Shown here: positions 8,600 to 17,586 of the stretch, piece by piece
Numbering within the stretch: position 1 is the stretch's first letter
How the letters are laid out: the number at the start of each line of letters is the position of its first letter
DNA from: WHSP01 sp964634395
GTDB lineage: Bacteria > Gemmatimonadota > Gemmatimonadetes > Longimicrobiales > Longimicrobiaceae
Length of the DNA: 64,000 nucleotides
Assembly (NCBI GenBank): GCA_964634395.1
Contig: CAZWJE010000006.1
Location: 1-64,000 of the forward strand
Direction of reading: 5' to 3'
The notes under the pieces: generated by a model
What the model was told of the DNA's origin: nothing
Database searches by the model: none
Seen by the model: the letters and a program-made list of their open reading frames with translations, nothing else
Translations under genes and position numbers: made by a program

Positions 8600-8749
8600 G
8601 CGCGCGAACCCCCTCGAGTTCAGGATATCCCTGACAATACCCCCGCGCTCGCGTAAGGTCACGGAACCACCGTCCGGACGTTCATGACGCGTGGGAAAGG
8701 CCGGGGGTGAGAAGCGCGAGCGGAATCCGCGCCGGCGGGCATGAGACGC

Positions 8750-9919
8750 CTACGCGAGAATGAACCGTTTCCCCGGCAGCGCGGTCGCCAGTCCGCGAAG
8801 CTCCAGCTCGAGCAACGTGACGAGCGTCTCTCTCACGTCGAGACCGGCCGCCGCCGCGACCTGATCGATGTGTTCGGGATGTGCCGAGAGTACCCGCATC
8901 AGCTTCGTTTCGGACGCGTTGAGGAGGGGAAGCATCGCACCGTCGTGCGGAATGTCGTCCCTGACGCGCCGCGCGCGGGCATCCCGCAGCGAATCCACCC
9001 GCTTCGGTGCGAGGGAACGCCCCGCGCCGACACCGTGGATGATCTCGATGACGTCGCTCGCCGAGGTGATCAGAGCGGCCCCGTCCTGAAGGAGCCGGTT
9101 CGTCCCTTCGCATGTGGGAACCCCGACTGGCCCCGGCACCGCGAGCACCTCCTTCCCCTGGTCGAGCGCGTAGTTGACCGTATGTTGCGCTCCGCTGCGC
9201 AGCCCCATCTCGACCACCAGCACGGCGTCCGACAGGGCGGTGATCAGACGGTTTCGACGCGGGAAGTTGCCCGCCCTGGGGGTTTCCCCCGGAGCGTATT
9301 CCGTGAGGAGGATTCCGCGATCACGGACGGTGAGGAAAAGGTCGCGGCACTCCGGGGGATAGACACGATCGATCCCATGCCCAAGCACGCCGATCGTGAG
9401 CCCGTTGGCGAGCAAGGCTCCGCGGTGCGCCTCGGCATCGATGCCTCTCGCCATCCCGCTCACGATGGCGAGACCGGTCCCGGCGAGCTGTTCGCTCAGC
9501 CCGCGCGCGGTCCGACGGCCGTACACGGTCGGATCGCGGGTGCCGACGACCGCCACCGACTGTCTCGTCAGGGCTCCGGCGTCACCGATACAGAAGAGGA
9601 GATAGGGTGGATCGGGAAGTCTTCGGATGCTCTCCGGAAAGAGCGGATCATGACGCGTGACCGCCACCGCGTTCAACCGTGCGAGAACCCGCAGCGCGAT
9701 ACGAACTTCGCGCGTGCCGGCGGACGATCCCGCCTCTCCGAGCCGCCTCGCGAGTTCCGCCCCGATTCCCTCGACCTGGCGCACTTCGATCGGCCGTGCG
9801 TTGATGACTCGCTCCGCTGAACCGAACCACTCGACGAGACGGGCGAGTCGGAGCGGACCCACCCCGCGCACCAGCGCGAGGCGCAGGAGCGGCTCGAGTT
9901 CTTCGGAGGTGAGCGGCAC
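8750..9919 (-). CDS. dprA: DNA-processing protein DprA/Smf
   Basis: DprA loads RecA onto incoming single-stranded DNA during natural transformation. The 389-aa product has an N-terminal helix-hairpin-helix region (VRGVGPLRLARLVEWFG) and a Rossmann-like core with GTRDPTVYGRR, SGMARGIDAEAHRG and NRLITALSDAVLVVEMGLRSG. A C-terminal winged-helix domain (LGKRFILA end region) completes the usual three-domain form. It lies 59 bp downstream of the obg start side and on the same strand. It suggests a competence capacity but does not prove one. Confidence 0.96.
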   Translation of the reverse strand: MPLTSEELEPLLRLALVRGVGPLRLARLVEWFGSAERVINARPIEVRQVEGIGAELARRLGEAGSSAGTREVRIALRVLARLNAVAVTRHDPLFPESIRRLPDPPYLLFCIGDAGALTRQSVAVVGTRDPTVYGRRTARGLSEQLAGTGLAIVSGMARGIDAEAHRGALLANGLTIGVLGHGIDRVYPPECRDLFLTVRDRGILLTEYAPGETPRAGNFPRRNRLITALSDAVLVVEMGLRSGAQHTVNYALDQGKEVLAVPGPVGVPTCEGTNRLLQDGAALITSASDVIEIIHGVGAGRSLAPKRVDSLRDARARRVRDDIPHDGAMLPLLNASETKLMRVLSAHPEHIDQVAAAAGLDVRETLVTLLELELRGLATALPGKRFILA

Positions 9920-9978
9920 GAGGCGGTCAGACGGGGGTCAAACGGGGGAAGGAATGGTGCGGGAAGGGATTACGCGGG

Positions 9979-11028
9979 CTAACCCTCCCCGGGGGGGCGC
10001 CCTTCCACCACGGGCCGGTCGGTATCTTCCCATTCCTCTTCGGCCGCAATCGCCGCGCGGGACTCGCGCCAGAGCCCCTCGAGAAGCGGGTCCAGCCCAC
10101 GATGGGCCACGGATGAGATCGTGAACGTTCCCCACGCGCCCTCGGCTTCGACTTCGGGGTCGGGCCAATCCGGCGGAAGAAGATCGGACTTGGTGAACAC
10201 CACGCAGTACGGTTTGCCGGCCAGCTCGTCCGAATAGCTCCGCAGTTCGTTGCGGAGCAGTTCCAGCTCGGCCTGGGGCTCGAGAGCATCCGCCGGGATG
10301 AGAAGCGCGAGGGTTCGGGTTCTCTCGATATGTCTGAGGAATTCGTGACCGAGGCCCTTCCCTTCATGCGCCCCCTCGATGATCCCCGGGATGTCGGCCA
10401 GAACGAAGCTCCGCGAGTCGGAAAGACTGACGACACCGAGGTTGGGGGTGAGCGTGGTGAACGGATAGTCGGCGACCTTGGGCGTCGCGCGGGAGACCGC
10501 TGAGAGAAGCGTCGATTTCCCCGCGTTCGGCTCCCCGACGAGCCCGACGTCCGCGATCAGTTTCAGCTCCAGTTCGATCCGGCGGGCCATGCCCTCCTCA
10601 CCCGGCTGGGCGTGGCGTGGCGCCTGGTTCGTCGCGGTCGTGAAGAAGCTGTTCCCCTTCCCTCCCCGCCCACCCCGGGCGACGATGAGCGAATCACCCA
10701 CCGCGAGCAGTTCGCCAAGGAACTCGCCGGAGTCCGCGTCGCGTATGGCGGTCCCCGGCGGCACTCGCAACTCCAGATCCGCGCCGCTTCGCCCCGTTCG
10801 ATTCGCGCCGCCTCCGTCCTGCCCGGACGGAGCGCGATATCGCCGGCGGTAGCGGAAGTCCATCAGCGTCGAGAGCTGCGGATCGGTGACCAGAACGACA
10901 TCAGCGCCCTTCCCGCCGTCGCCGCCGTCCGGGCCTCCGTGTGGGATGTAGGATTCCCGTCGGAAGCTGACCGCGCCGGCGCCGCCGTTGCCCGCCTCGA
11001 TCTCGATCACCGCGTGGTCCAGGAACAT
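9979..11028 (-). CDS. obg: Obg-family GTPase (ObgE/CgtA)
   Basis: Obg is an essential GTPase associated with the large ribosomal subunit. The 349-aa product opens with the glycine-rich Obg fold (MFLDHAVIEIEAGNGGAGAV, SYIPHGGPDGGDGGKG). It continues with the GTPase domain: G1 GEPNAGKSTL, G2/G3 YPFTTLTPNLG and DIPGIIEGAHEGKGLG, and G4 TKSD. The start follows directly from the conserved N-terminus. It is upstream of dprA on the same strand with a 59-bp spacer. Confidence 0.97.
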   Translation of the reverse strand: MFLDHAVIEIEAGNGGAGAVSFRRESYIPHGGPDGGDGGKGADVVLVTDPQLSTLMDFRYRRRYRAPSGQDGGGANRTGRSGADLELRVPPGTAIRDADSGEFLGELLAVGDSLIVARGGRGGKGNSFFTTATNQAPRHAQPGEEGMARRIELELKLIADVGLVGEPNAGKSTLLSAVSRATPKVADYPFTTLTPNLGVVSLSDSRSFVLADIPGIIEGAHEGKGLGHEFLRHIERTRTLALLIPADALEPQAELELLRNELRSYSDELAGKPYCVVFTKSDLLPPDWPDPEVEAEGAWGTFTISSVAHRGLDPLLEGLWRESRAAIAAEEEWEDTDRPVVEGRPPGEG

Positions 11029-11263
11029 CAGCCCAGTGGGTTCAATTCAGGGAAGAAGCCGCGTGCACCGGGGAAAGATAACCGCCATGGCGAGTGCCGG
11101 GGGGCGAGAACCCGCGGTCCGCCTAGGCAATTCATGCTCCGCCGCGCGCGTCGAGACGACCATGGCGCGCAAGTCCATCAGTGCCATACGGTCGCGGAAG
11201 GTGCGTTCGCCCCCCGGAAAACGCCCCCCGGTGACCCGTACGGCCTGACGCTGACACCATCGG

Positions 11264-12031
11264 TTACTCGCTGGCTCCCCGGTTCTCGCGAGACTCGAGT
11301 ACACGCTCGAGGAGGGGCGAGACTCTCCCGATGGCGTCCAGGTCCAGGTGTCGGCACGCGATCCGGATCGCCGCCCGCAACTCGTCCGGCGACGCGCCCG
11401 CGTGCATCGCGCCGCGCAGATGCGAATGCAGTTGCCGTGGGGAGCCCCACACGGCCAGGAGCGCGGCGATACACAGTTCGCGGGTCACCAGATCCAGCCC
11501 CGGACGTCCGATCACCCGGCCGTACCCTCCAGCGACCATCCAGCGGTCCAGCTCGGGATGGAGTCCCGCCACGTTCGCGCGCAGCTTCCCGTAGTTGGCG
11601 CCATAAACGACGCGGCAGACTTCCTCTCCGCGGGAGTCCCAGGAAACGGGGCTCTCTCCGGAATCTCTCGGTGCGGAGGTCGGCGGGAGGAGCTCGCGCC
11701 AGAGGATGAACGCCTCCAGCGCCACGGGGAATCCCACGAAGAGGTGCGACTGGAGCAGGATCTCGTCCACCGCCTCGGGCGGCGCGACCATCGCGGCGAT
11801 CCGCAACGCGCGAGCGAGCGCCGCCTCGTCCCGGGTCGCCAGCGAAGCCGAGACGTCGACGAGCGATTCGCGCGCGAAGGTCAGCGCCGACCCGGCCGCG
11901 CTCGGCGCGCCGGCGCGCGCCGAATCGGACGGTCCAGGATGCCGGTCCTGACCCATCGTCGCGTCGCCGCCCGAATGTGCATCCCGGCCATTCGACGTGT
12001 CGGGTCGATTGTCGGCCCGCCGGTCCGTCAT
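11264..12031 (-). CDS. Carboxymuconolactone decarboxylase-family protein
   Basis: This 255-aa protein of the CMD/AhpD superfamily resembles the PcaC-type branch. The C-terminal half contains RELCIAALLAVWGSPRQLHS followed by HLRGAMHAGASPDELRAA, the typical CMD helix pair. The N-terminal half (LLQSHLFVGFPVALEAFILW) looks like a degenerate second CMD repeat. The AhpD-style Cys-x2-Cys redox pair is absent, so peroxidase-type chemistry is unlikely and the substrate is unknown. The first 50 residues are a low-complexity polar tail. The ATG at 12031 overlaps the asparaginase stop (ATGA), which supports this start over the longer open frame. Confidence 0.8.
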   Translation of the reverse strand: MTDRRADNRPDTSNGRDAHSGGDATMGQDRHPGPSDSARAGAPSAAGSALTFARESLVDVSASLATRDEAALARALRIAAMVAPPEAVDEILLQSHLFVGFPVALEAFILWRELLPPTSAPRDSGESPVSWDSRGEEVCRVVYGANYGKLRANVAGLHPELDRWMVAGGYGRVIGRPGLDLVTRELCIAALLAVWGSPRQLHSHLRGAMHAGASPDELRAAIRIACRHLDLDAIGRVSPLLERVLESRENRGASE

Positions 12032-13029
12032 TCGACCGGACAGTTGAGTTCGAGATTCGGGCGCAGTTGCCCGACCACCTCGCCGACGGTGTTCAACAGG
12101 TCGGGATAGGCGTACGAGGAGAGCATCCCGAGATCGTCTTCCGTGATCAGATCGAGTTGTCGCAGCACTTCGAGTATGGCGGGTGCCACGGCGCGTTGCG
12201 CGCCGTCTTCCACCTTGACCGCGAGCCCCAGTTCCGCGCCCGGCACGCCGACACAGTAGAGTCCCTCGGCCCCGATCTTGGCGACGAGTCGGCCCTCGGT
12301 CAGCCGCATCAACTCGGTACAGATCCGTCCCTCGCCGGCGACCATCTCCGGATGTGTGGTCATCGCCTGAACGATACACGACGCATCACGATCTCCACCG
12401 CGCGCTTCCGCCGAGAGCTTCGCGAACGCGAACGCCATCTGGCGGAGCGGAAGCGCGAAGTTGACCGCCGCGCAGCCGTCGACGCCGAGCCCGATCGCTT
12501 CCACGGGGACTTCCGTCCACCGGGCGATCTCTCCGAGGATCCGGCCCTGGACCGGGTGCTCGAGCCGCTCATAACCCGCCATCTCCCACCCGTGCGAGCG
12601 CGCCAGCGCCATCATCCCCACGTGTTTGCCGGAACAATTGTTATGCATTCGCCCCGGCTCGAGGCCCTGCTCGGCCAGTTCGCGTCTCGTTCCCGCGTCA
12701 CTCGGCGACTGCGGCCCGCAGGCGAGTGCCTCGGCGTCCGCTCCGACCTTCGCGAGCATCGAACTGACGGCCCTCAGATGGCGAGGCTCTCCCGAATGAG
12801 AACCACAGCAGATCGCCAGTTCCTCGAGCGTGAAGCCGAAACGTTCGGCCGCCCCGTCCCGCATGAGAGGGATTGCCTGGAACGGTTTGGCGCAGGAGCG
12901 GAAGAAGGTCACCCGTTCAGGCTGGCCGATGAACGCGCGGAGCCCGCCATCCGCGTCGACGACGGCCGCGTGGATATGGTGTCGCGATTCCACGATCGCG
13001 CCCCGGAACACTTCGACCGTATCAGGCAT
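12028..13029 (-). CDS. Asparaginase (Asparaginase_II / Rhizobium-type family)
   Basis: This 333-aa protein belongs to the asparaginase family typified by the Rhizobium etli enzyme, unrelated to E. coli AnsA/AnsB. Family motifs are RSCAKPFQAIP, CCGSHSGEP and NNCSGKHVGM, together with a late GVDGCAAVNFALPL segment. It probably hydrolyses L-asparagine to aspartate and ammonia in the cytoplasm, since no signal peptide is seen. It overlaps the CMD-family gene by 4 nt and follows the TauE/SafE gene, so it is part of the long minus-strand string. Confidence 0.88.
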   Translation of the reverse strand: MPDTVEVFRGAIVESRHHIHAAVVDADGGLRAFIGQPERVTFFRSCAKPFQAIPLMRDGAAERFGFTLEELAICCGSHSGEPRHLRAVSSMLAKVGADAEALACGPQSPSDAGTRRELAEQGLEPGRMHNNCSGKHVGMMALARSHGWEMAGYERLEHPVQGRILGEIARWTEVPVEAIGLGVDGCAAVNFALPLRQMAFAFAKLSAEARGGDRDASCIVQAMTTHPEMVAGEGRICTELMRLTEGRLVAKIGAEGLYCVGVPGAELGLAVKVEDGAQRAVAPAILEVLRQLDLITEDDLGMLSSYAYPDLLNTVGEVVGQLRPNLELNCPVE

Positions 13030-13210
13030 GATGACCCGTCGCGGACCTGAGAAATATGCCGGAAGGGATCAGGGGACCCCCCACGATCGTGAAGACCGAA
13101 GGAGTTTCGGCGATGGACGGAAGTGTCCCGGCTATCAGCGTCGCGCCCACCGGTTCACCAGGGAGCGTCAGGTTCAGGGTGTACACCGCCTCCGCGGCCT
13201 CAGCCACCAA
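13022..13210 (-). CDS. Possible small protein between tauE-like and asparaginase genes
   Basis: A 62-codon frame starting TTG fills an otherwise 170-bp spacer. It overlaps the TauE/SafE stop by 11 nt and the asparaginase start by 8 nt, the same close packing seen throughout this string. The product has a beta-rich pattern (AVYTLNLTLPGEPVGATL) with no signal peptide, cysteine motif or recognised domain. The evidence is only position and codon quality; it may be non-coding spacer. Confidence 0.25.
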   Translation of the reverse strand: MVAEAAEAVYTLNLTLPGEPVGATLIAGTLPSIAETPSVFTIVGGPLIPSGIFLRSATGHHA

Positions 13211-14066
13211 GCACCCGGGTCAGCAGCCGAACGAAGCCCCAACCGGCGATCTGGATGCCGCTCATGATGAACAGGATCCCGAACAGGACCTCGAGCGCGC
13301 GAGGCTTCATCGACTGGTTGATCATCGTTCCCAGCCGAACCGAAATGAGGGATCCGACGGCGAGCAGGAGCCCCGCCGTGACATGAACGTACCCGATCGA
13401 TCCCGATGGCAACCCCGGCCGGCCGTACCCGAGGACCATGTAGGCGAGCGTTCCGGCCGCGGCCGTGATCGACACGATTCCGATCGAGGTCGCCGCCACC
13501 CGCCGCACGTCCAGCTTGAGCATGTAAATCAGGAGCGGGATCCCCACGATGCCGCCGCCCACGCCGAGCAGCGCGGAGAAGACGCCGATGAGGACGCCCG
13601 CGATCACCGCCCGGACGAGCGAAACGCGCGGGGGCTCCGTCCGTTCGACGGCGAACGGTTCCCCGGGTCGCCGATAAACGAGGCGGGATCCGGCGAACAC
13701 CAGCAGGATGCCGAGTCCCGCCTTCAGCAGGCCGGGCGGCAAGACGAGCGCCAGCGCACCTCCGGCGAACGCGGCGAAGACGGAAACGACCCCGATCGGC
13801 CAGACGACCCGCCAGGCGACCAGTCCGGACCGGTCGTAGGAGAGTGCCCCACGAATCGCGGTCGGCATGATCACGAAAAGGCTCGTCGCGTGGGCCATCG
13901 TGACTTGCGCTTCGGGACTCACGACCACCCCGAAGAGATCCGGCCGGGCGTAAAAGAAATAGAGGAAGGGCACGATGAGCGCCCCTCCTCCGATACCGAC
14001 GAGACCCGACACCAGACCGACCACGAGACCGACGGCGATGATGATGCCCGGGATCATCACCTGCAT
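13200..14066 (-). CDS. Sulfite exporter TauE/SafE-family membrane permease
   Basis: This is a 288-aa inner-membrane protein with about eight hydrophobic helices. The two characteristic glycine-rich repeats are GLVSGLVGIGGGALIVPFL at the N-terminus and GVFSALLGVGGGIVGIPLL in the middle. Members export sulfite, sulfoacetate or other small anions; the substrate cannot be read from sequence. It begins 15 bp downstream of the S41 protease stop, on the same strand. Confidence 0.92.
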   Translation of the reverse strand: MQVMIPGIIIAVGLVVGLVSGLVGIGGGALIVPFLYFFYARPDLFGVVVSPEAQVTMAHATSLFVIMPTAIRGALSYDRSGLVAWRVVWPIGVVSVFAAFAGGALALVLPPGLLKAGLGILLVFAGSRLVYRRPGEPFAVERTEPPRVSLVRAVIAGVLIGVFSALLGVGGGIVGIPLLIYMLKLDVRRVAATSIGIVSITAAAGTLAYMVLGYGRPGLPSGSIGYVHVTAGLLLAVGSLISVRLGTMINQSMKPRALEVLFGILFIMSGIQIAGWGFVRLLTRVLGG

Positions 14067-14081
14067 ATCGCGTCAGATCGC

Positions 14082-15680
14082 CTAGCGAAGACTCGCCTGC
14101 CGCTCCGCGGTCGAAAAGAGCGCCTGCTGGTTGGGCGCCTGCTGAAGGAGGCCGACGGCCGTTCGCACGACGGTATCCTCGAGGTTCGCCCGCTGCATCT
14201 GCCCAGCCTGACCCCACTTCGCCAGCGCGATCTGGAGTGCCGCGTCACGATCCACCAGGCGCCGGGCACCGAGGAACTGTTCCCACGTCACGTTGATGTT
14301 CGCCTGTCGGAGCATGTCGAACAGCTCCTGGTTCATCTCCGGAGTGATCGGGAAGTCGAGCTGGAGATCCGGGTTGGCCCGAACCTGGCCCACCGCGAAC
14401 TGGAAAATCACGTCCGTATATCGGTTTCCGGCCTCCGACGCCGCCTCGAAGAACTCGCGTTCCGCCAGGGTAAGCGTGTCCTCCCGAACGATGAGGTCCG
14501 GCACGATCCCGCCGCCCCCGAACACGACCCGGCCACTGTCGGTTTCGTACGCCTCACGGCCAACGGTGTCCGGCGTCGTCGTCGCGGCCAGATCGACCGG
14601 TGAGATCTGGGTCGTGGCGTCCCTGTCCCTCTGAATCGACCGACCGACCGGCGTGTACCATTTTCCGGTGGTCATCTTCAGGAAATTTCCACCCGAGAGC
14701 GGGAAGAGCGTCTGCACGGAGCCCTTGCCGAACGTCGGAGCCCCGATGACGAGTGCACGGTCATGATCCTGCAGCGCGCCGGCCACGATCTCCGCCGCGC
14801 TGGCGGAGTACTCGTTGACGAGCACCACGATCGGCATCCCCGGGTACTCCTCCTGACGCGCGGAGCGGAAAGTGAAGCTGTCGCGCGGATTGCGCGCCCG
14901 GGTCTCGACAATCGGCTGACCGCGGTCCAGGAAGAGATCCGAGACGGAAACACCCTGGTCCAGGAGCCCGCCCGGGTTCGAGCGAAGGTCCAGGATCATC
15001 GATCGCATCCCTTCGCCCTTGAGCTGCGCGATCGCCGCGCGCAGTTCGTCGGTCGCCGTCTCGCTGAAGACGTCGAGCCGGGCATATCCGATCGTCGGGT
15101 CCGCCATGTACGCCGTGCGCACGGCGTTCACATGGATCTCCTCGCGGACGATTTCGAACGCGATCGGCTGCTCCACCCCCGGACGGGCGATGCGGATATT
15201 GACCGGGCTGCCCACGCGGCCCCGGAGCACGTCCACCGCGTCGGAGTCCGACCAGCCCTGCGTCGATTCACCCTCGACTTCCACGATGCGGTCACCCGAG
15301 AGGAGGCCGGCACGTTCCGCCGGGGTCCCCGGAAGTGGAGCCAGGATGGTGATCCACCCGTCGCGCTCGGCGATCTGGATGCCCAGGCCGCCGTACTCAC
15401 CCGTGGTCGAGACACGCAGATCGTTGTACTCCGCGGCCGACATGAAACTCGTGTGCGGATCGCCCAGTTCCTTGAGGAAACCGTCGACCGCCATCTGGTA
15501 GAGTTCGGTGACCTCGTGCTGATCGACGTAATCGCGCGAGATGCGATCGAGGATCTCGTTCAGGGCGCGCGCGTCAAAAGCCTGACGATTGTCCCCGCCT
15601 CGTTGCAGGAGCCAGCCGCCCGAGATGATGGCGAATACGACGACGAGAATCGGGCCGAGAATCGTACGCTTGAGCTTCAT
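14082..15680 (-). CDS. C-terminal processing peptidase, S41 family
   Basis: This is a periplasmic tail-specific serine protease of about 532 aa. An N-terminal membrane anchor or signal (LGPILVVVFAIISGGWLL) is followed by a helical region and one PDZ domain (GGLGIQIAERDGWITILAPL). The catalytic domain has Ser in NEYSASAAEIVAGAL and Lys in FGKGSVQTLFPLSGG, which together form the Ser-Lys dyad. The C-terminal 150 residues are a helical extension. The ATG at 15680 has GGAGG a few bases upstream. CtpA-type enzymes trim envelope proteins; a role in processing the neighbouring envelope proteins is only inferred. Confidence 0.94.
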   Translation of the reverse strand: MKLKRTILGPILVVVFAIISGGWLLQRGGDNRQAFDARALNEILDRISRDYVDQHEVTELYQMAVDGFLKELGDPHTSFMSAAEYNDLRVSTTGEYGGLGIQIAERDGWITILAPLPGTPAERAGLLSGDRIVEVEGESTQGWSDSDAVDVLRGRVGSPVNIRIARPGVEQPIAFEIVREEIHVNAVRTAYMADPTIGYARLDVFSETATDELRAAIAQLKGEGMRSMILDLRSNPGGLLDQGVSVSDLFLDRGQPIVETRARNPRDSFTFRSARQEEYPGMPIVVLVNEYSASAAEIVAGALQDHDRALVIGAPTFGKGSVQTLFPLSGGNFLKMTTGKWYTPVGRSIQRDRDATTQISPVDLAATTTPDTVGREAYETDSGRVVFGGGGIVPDLIVREDTLTLAEREFFEAASEAGNRYTDVIFQFAVGQVRANPDLQLDFPITPEMNQELFDMLRQANINVTWEQFLGARRLVDRDAALQIALAKWGQAGQMQRANLEDTVVRTAVGLLQQAPNQQALFSTAERQASLR

Positions 15681-15739
15681 TCGACCTCCGCGCTCCTGAA
15701 GAGGCGCCACGATCCGAGAAAATCGTGGCGGCAGGTAGT

Positions 15740-16444
15740 TTAGCTGATAACCCCGGCCGATCGGAAAGGTTCTGGAAAACGCGGCTCGAGACGGGCCTTG
15801 AGAACGGCCTCCACGCGAGCCTGAACCTCATCGATCGAACCACTCGCGTCGACGGGGACGAGCCCCTCGACACGCTCCGCGAAATCCCGGTACCCGCGAG
15901 CCACACGCTGATGAAAATCACGGGCTTCGGCCTCCAGCCGGTCGGGCGTCTTGGCCGCCAGGGCCTGACGGCGCGCGCCTTCGTCCGGAGACAGGTCGAG
16001 GAGGACGGTAACATGCGGAGATATACCGCGAGTCGCCACCCGGTTGCTCTCCAGGATGACCTCCAGGGGAAGTCCCCGGCCCGCCCCCTGGTAGGCGAGC
16101 GTGGAGAGCTCGAAACGATCCGCGATCACGACCCGTCCGGCCGCCAGGGCCGGTGCAACCACCTGCTCGACGAAGGCGGCGCGCGCCGCCAGCATCAGGA
16201 AAAGCTCGCTGACCGGCGGAATCGTCACCCCGGAGTCGTCGAGGAAGAGCCGACGAATGCCTTCCCCCAGCGGCGTCGATCCCGGTTCCCGCGCCAGCAC
16301 GACCTCTATCCCGGCGGCCCGAAGCCGTTCGGCGAGCAGACGTGCCTGCGTGCTCTTGCCGGAGCCCTCAACCCCTTCAAATGCAAGGAAAAGACCACCT
16401 TCGGACCCCCGATCCGGCGCCTCCGCGCGGCTCTCTCCCATCAC
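15740..16444 (-). CDS. tmk: Thymidylate kinase
   Basis: Thymidylate kinase phosphorylates dTMP to dTDP. The 234-aa product has the P-loop FEGVEGSGKSTQ, the DR-x motif DRFELSTLAYQGAGRG and the LID region (AKTPDRLEAEARDFHQRV). The usual REPGGTP reads REPGSTP here, a mild change. The open frame starts at a GTG that overlaps the upstream kinase stop (GTGA); the next codon is ATG (16441), and either may initiate. It sits in a signalling/envelope operon rather than next to holB, the more common neighbour. Confidence 0.94.
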   Translation of the reverse strand: MMGESRAEAPDRGSEGGLFLAFEGVEGSGKSTQARLLAERLRAAGIEVVLAREPGSTPLGEGIRRLFLDDSGVTIPPVSELFLMLAARAAFVEQVVAPALAAGRVVIADRFELSTLAYQGAGRGLPLEVILESNRVATRGISPHVTVLLDLSPDEGARRQALAAKTPDRLEAEARDFHQRVARGYRDFAERVEGLVPVDASGSIDEVQARVEAVLKARLEPRFPEPFRSAGVIS

Positions 16445-17586
16445 GCCGCCGTCGCGGAATGGGGGCCGGTATCGCGAGGGATCACGAAGTGGAACGCGGC
16501 CCCGCCCCGCTCGCCGCTCTCCACCCAGATCCTTCCCCCGTGCGCCTCGACGGCGAGCTTGCAGAAGGTCAGTCCCAGTCCGGTGCTCGGACGGCTGCCC
16601 CCACGGCCCAGGCTTCCAAACTTGTCGAAGATGAGCTCATGATACGCGGCCGGGATCCCGGCGCCGTTGTCCCGCACCGTAAAGCGTACCGCGCCGATCT
16701 CGTCGACGGAGATGGCCGACAGTTCGATCATGATCCGCTCTCCCGCGTGCCGAAGCGCATTGCCGATGAGGTTGGCGAACACCCGGCGCAGAATGTAGCG
16801 GTCGCCGTGAATCGCCGCCGGCGGACCATCCACGACATGCAGGGAAGCACCTCCTCGCTCCGCTCGCACCCGCCACTCGAGTGCCGCGCCGGCAAGCAGT
16901 TCCGCGGTGTCGATCCGCTCCAGGTTCAGGGAGAGTCGGGATTCCTCGAGCCGGGTGAGTTCGAGGAGGTCGTCCATCAACTGGAGCGATTCCCCTCCAC
17001 GTTGCAGACCGTCCGCCAACAGACGCTCCAGCTGCGGTGAGACGGGACCGAGTTCGCCGTCGACGGCCATCTCGAGCGTCCCCAGAATCGCGGTGAGCGG
17101 TGACTTCAGGTCATGAACGATCATTTTCATCAGGTCGTCCTTGACCCGTTCGAGCGCCCGGTGCCTCCTGTAGGATTCTTCGAGTTCGTCGCGCGCGGCC
17201 TTCAGCCGGAGGAGCGAGCGGACGCGAGCGAGGAGGATCGGGCGATTGAATGGTTTGGTCAGGAAGTCATCGCCGCCCGCCTCGATCGCGCGCAGCTTGT
17301 CCTCGGTTTCGGAAAGCGCGGTGACGAAGACGACCGGGATCCTCGCGGTGGCGGCTTCGAGGCGCAGCCGCGCGCATACCTCGAACCCGTTCATCCCCGG
17401 CATCATGATGTCCAGGAGGATGAGGTCGGGCAACCGTCGGCGCGCGATCTCGAGAGCGGTGGGCCCGTCGTGCGCGTGGTCCACGCGGTAGCCCATCGCC
17501 GAGAGCAGATCACAGAGCGGCTCGACGTTGAGCGGGTTGTCGTCGACGACCAGGATCAACGGGGCGACGACCGGGGCTTCGTTCAC
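16441..17586 (-). CDS. Response-regulator receiver / sensor histidine kinase fusion
   Basis: This is a 381-aa soluble signalling protein. An N-terminal receiver domain (phospho-acceptor Asp59 in LLDIMMPG, Lys111 in FLTKPF) joins through a short coiled coil to a HisKA domain with His158 in IVHDLKSPLTAILG. A HATPase domain follows (NLIGNALRHAG, DNGAGIP, STGLGLTFCKLAVEAHGG). There is no transmembrane or sensor domain, so its input must be phosphotransfer into the receiver. The ATG overlaps the stop of the barrel gene by 4 nt (ATGA) and its own stop overlaps tmk. It is co-translated with the unknown lipoprotein and barrel. Cognate partners are not obvious. Confidence 0.93.
   Translation of the reverse strand: MNEAPVVAPLILVVDDNPLNVEPLCDLLSAMGYRVDHAHDGPTALEIARRRLPDLILLDIMMPGMNGFEVCARLRLEAATARIPVVFVTALSETEDKLRAIEAGGDDFLTKPFNRPILLARVRSLLRLKAARDELEESYRRHRALERVKDDLMKMIVHDLKSPLTAILGTLEMAVDGELGPVSPQLERLLADGLQRGGESLQLMDDLLELTRLEESRLSLNLERIDTAELLAGAALEWRVRAERGGASLHVVDGPPAAIHGDRYILRRVFANLIGNALRHAGERIMIELSAISVDEIGAVRFTVRDNGAGIPAAYHELIFDKFGSLGRGGSRPSTGLGLTFCKLAVEAHGGRIWVESGERGGAAFHFVIPRDTGPHSATAA

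Noticed and set aside
11047..11304. 85-codon frame between obg and the CMD-family gene
   Set aside because: It overlaps the CMD gene end, has no ribosome-binding site or domain, and reads as random high-GC sequence.
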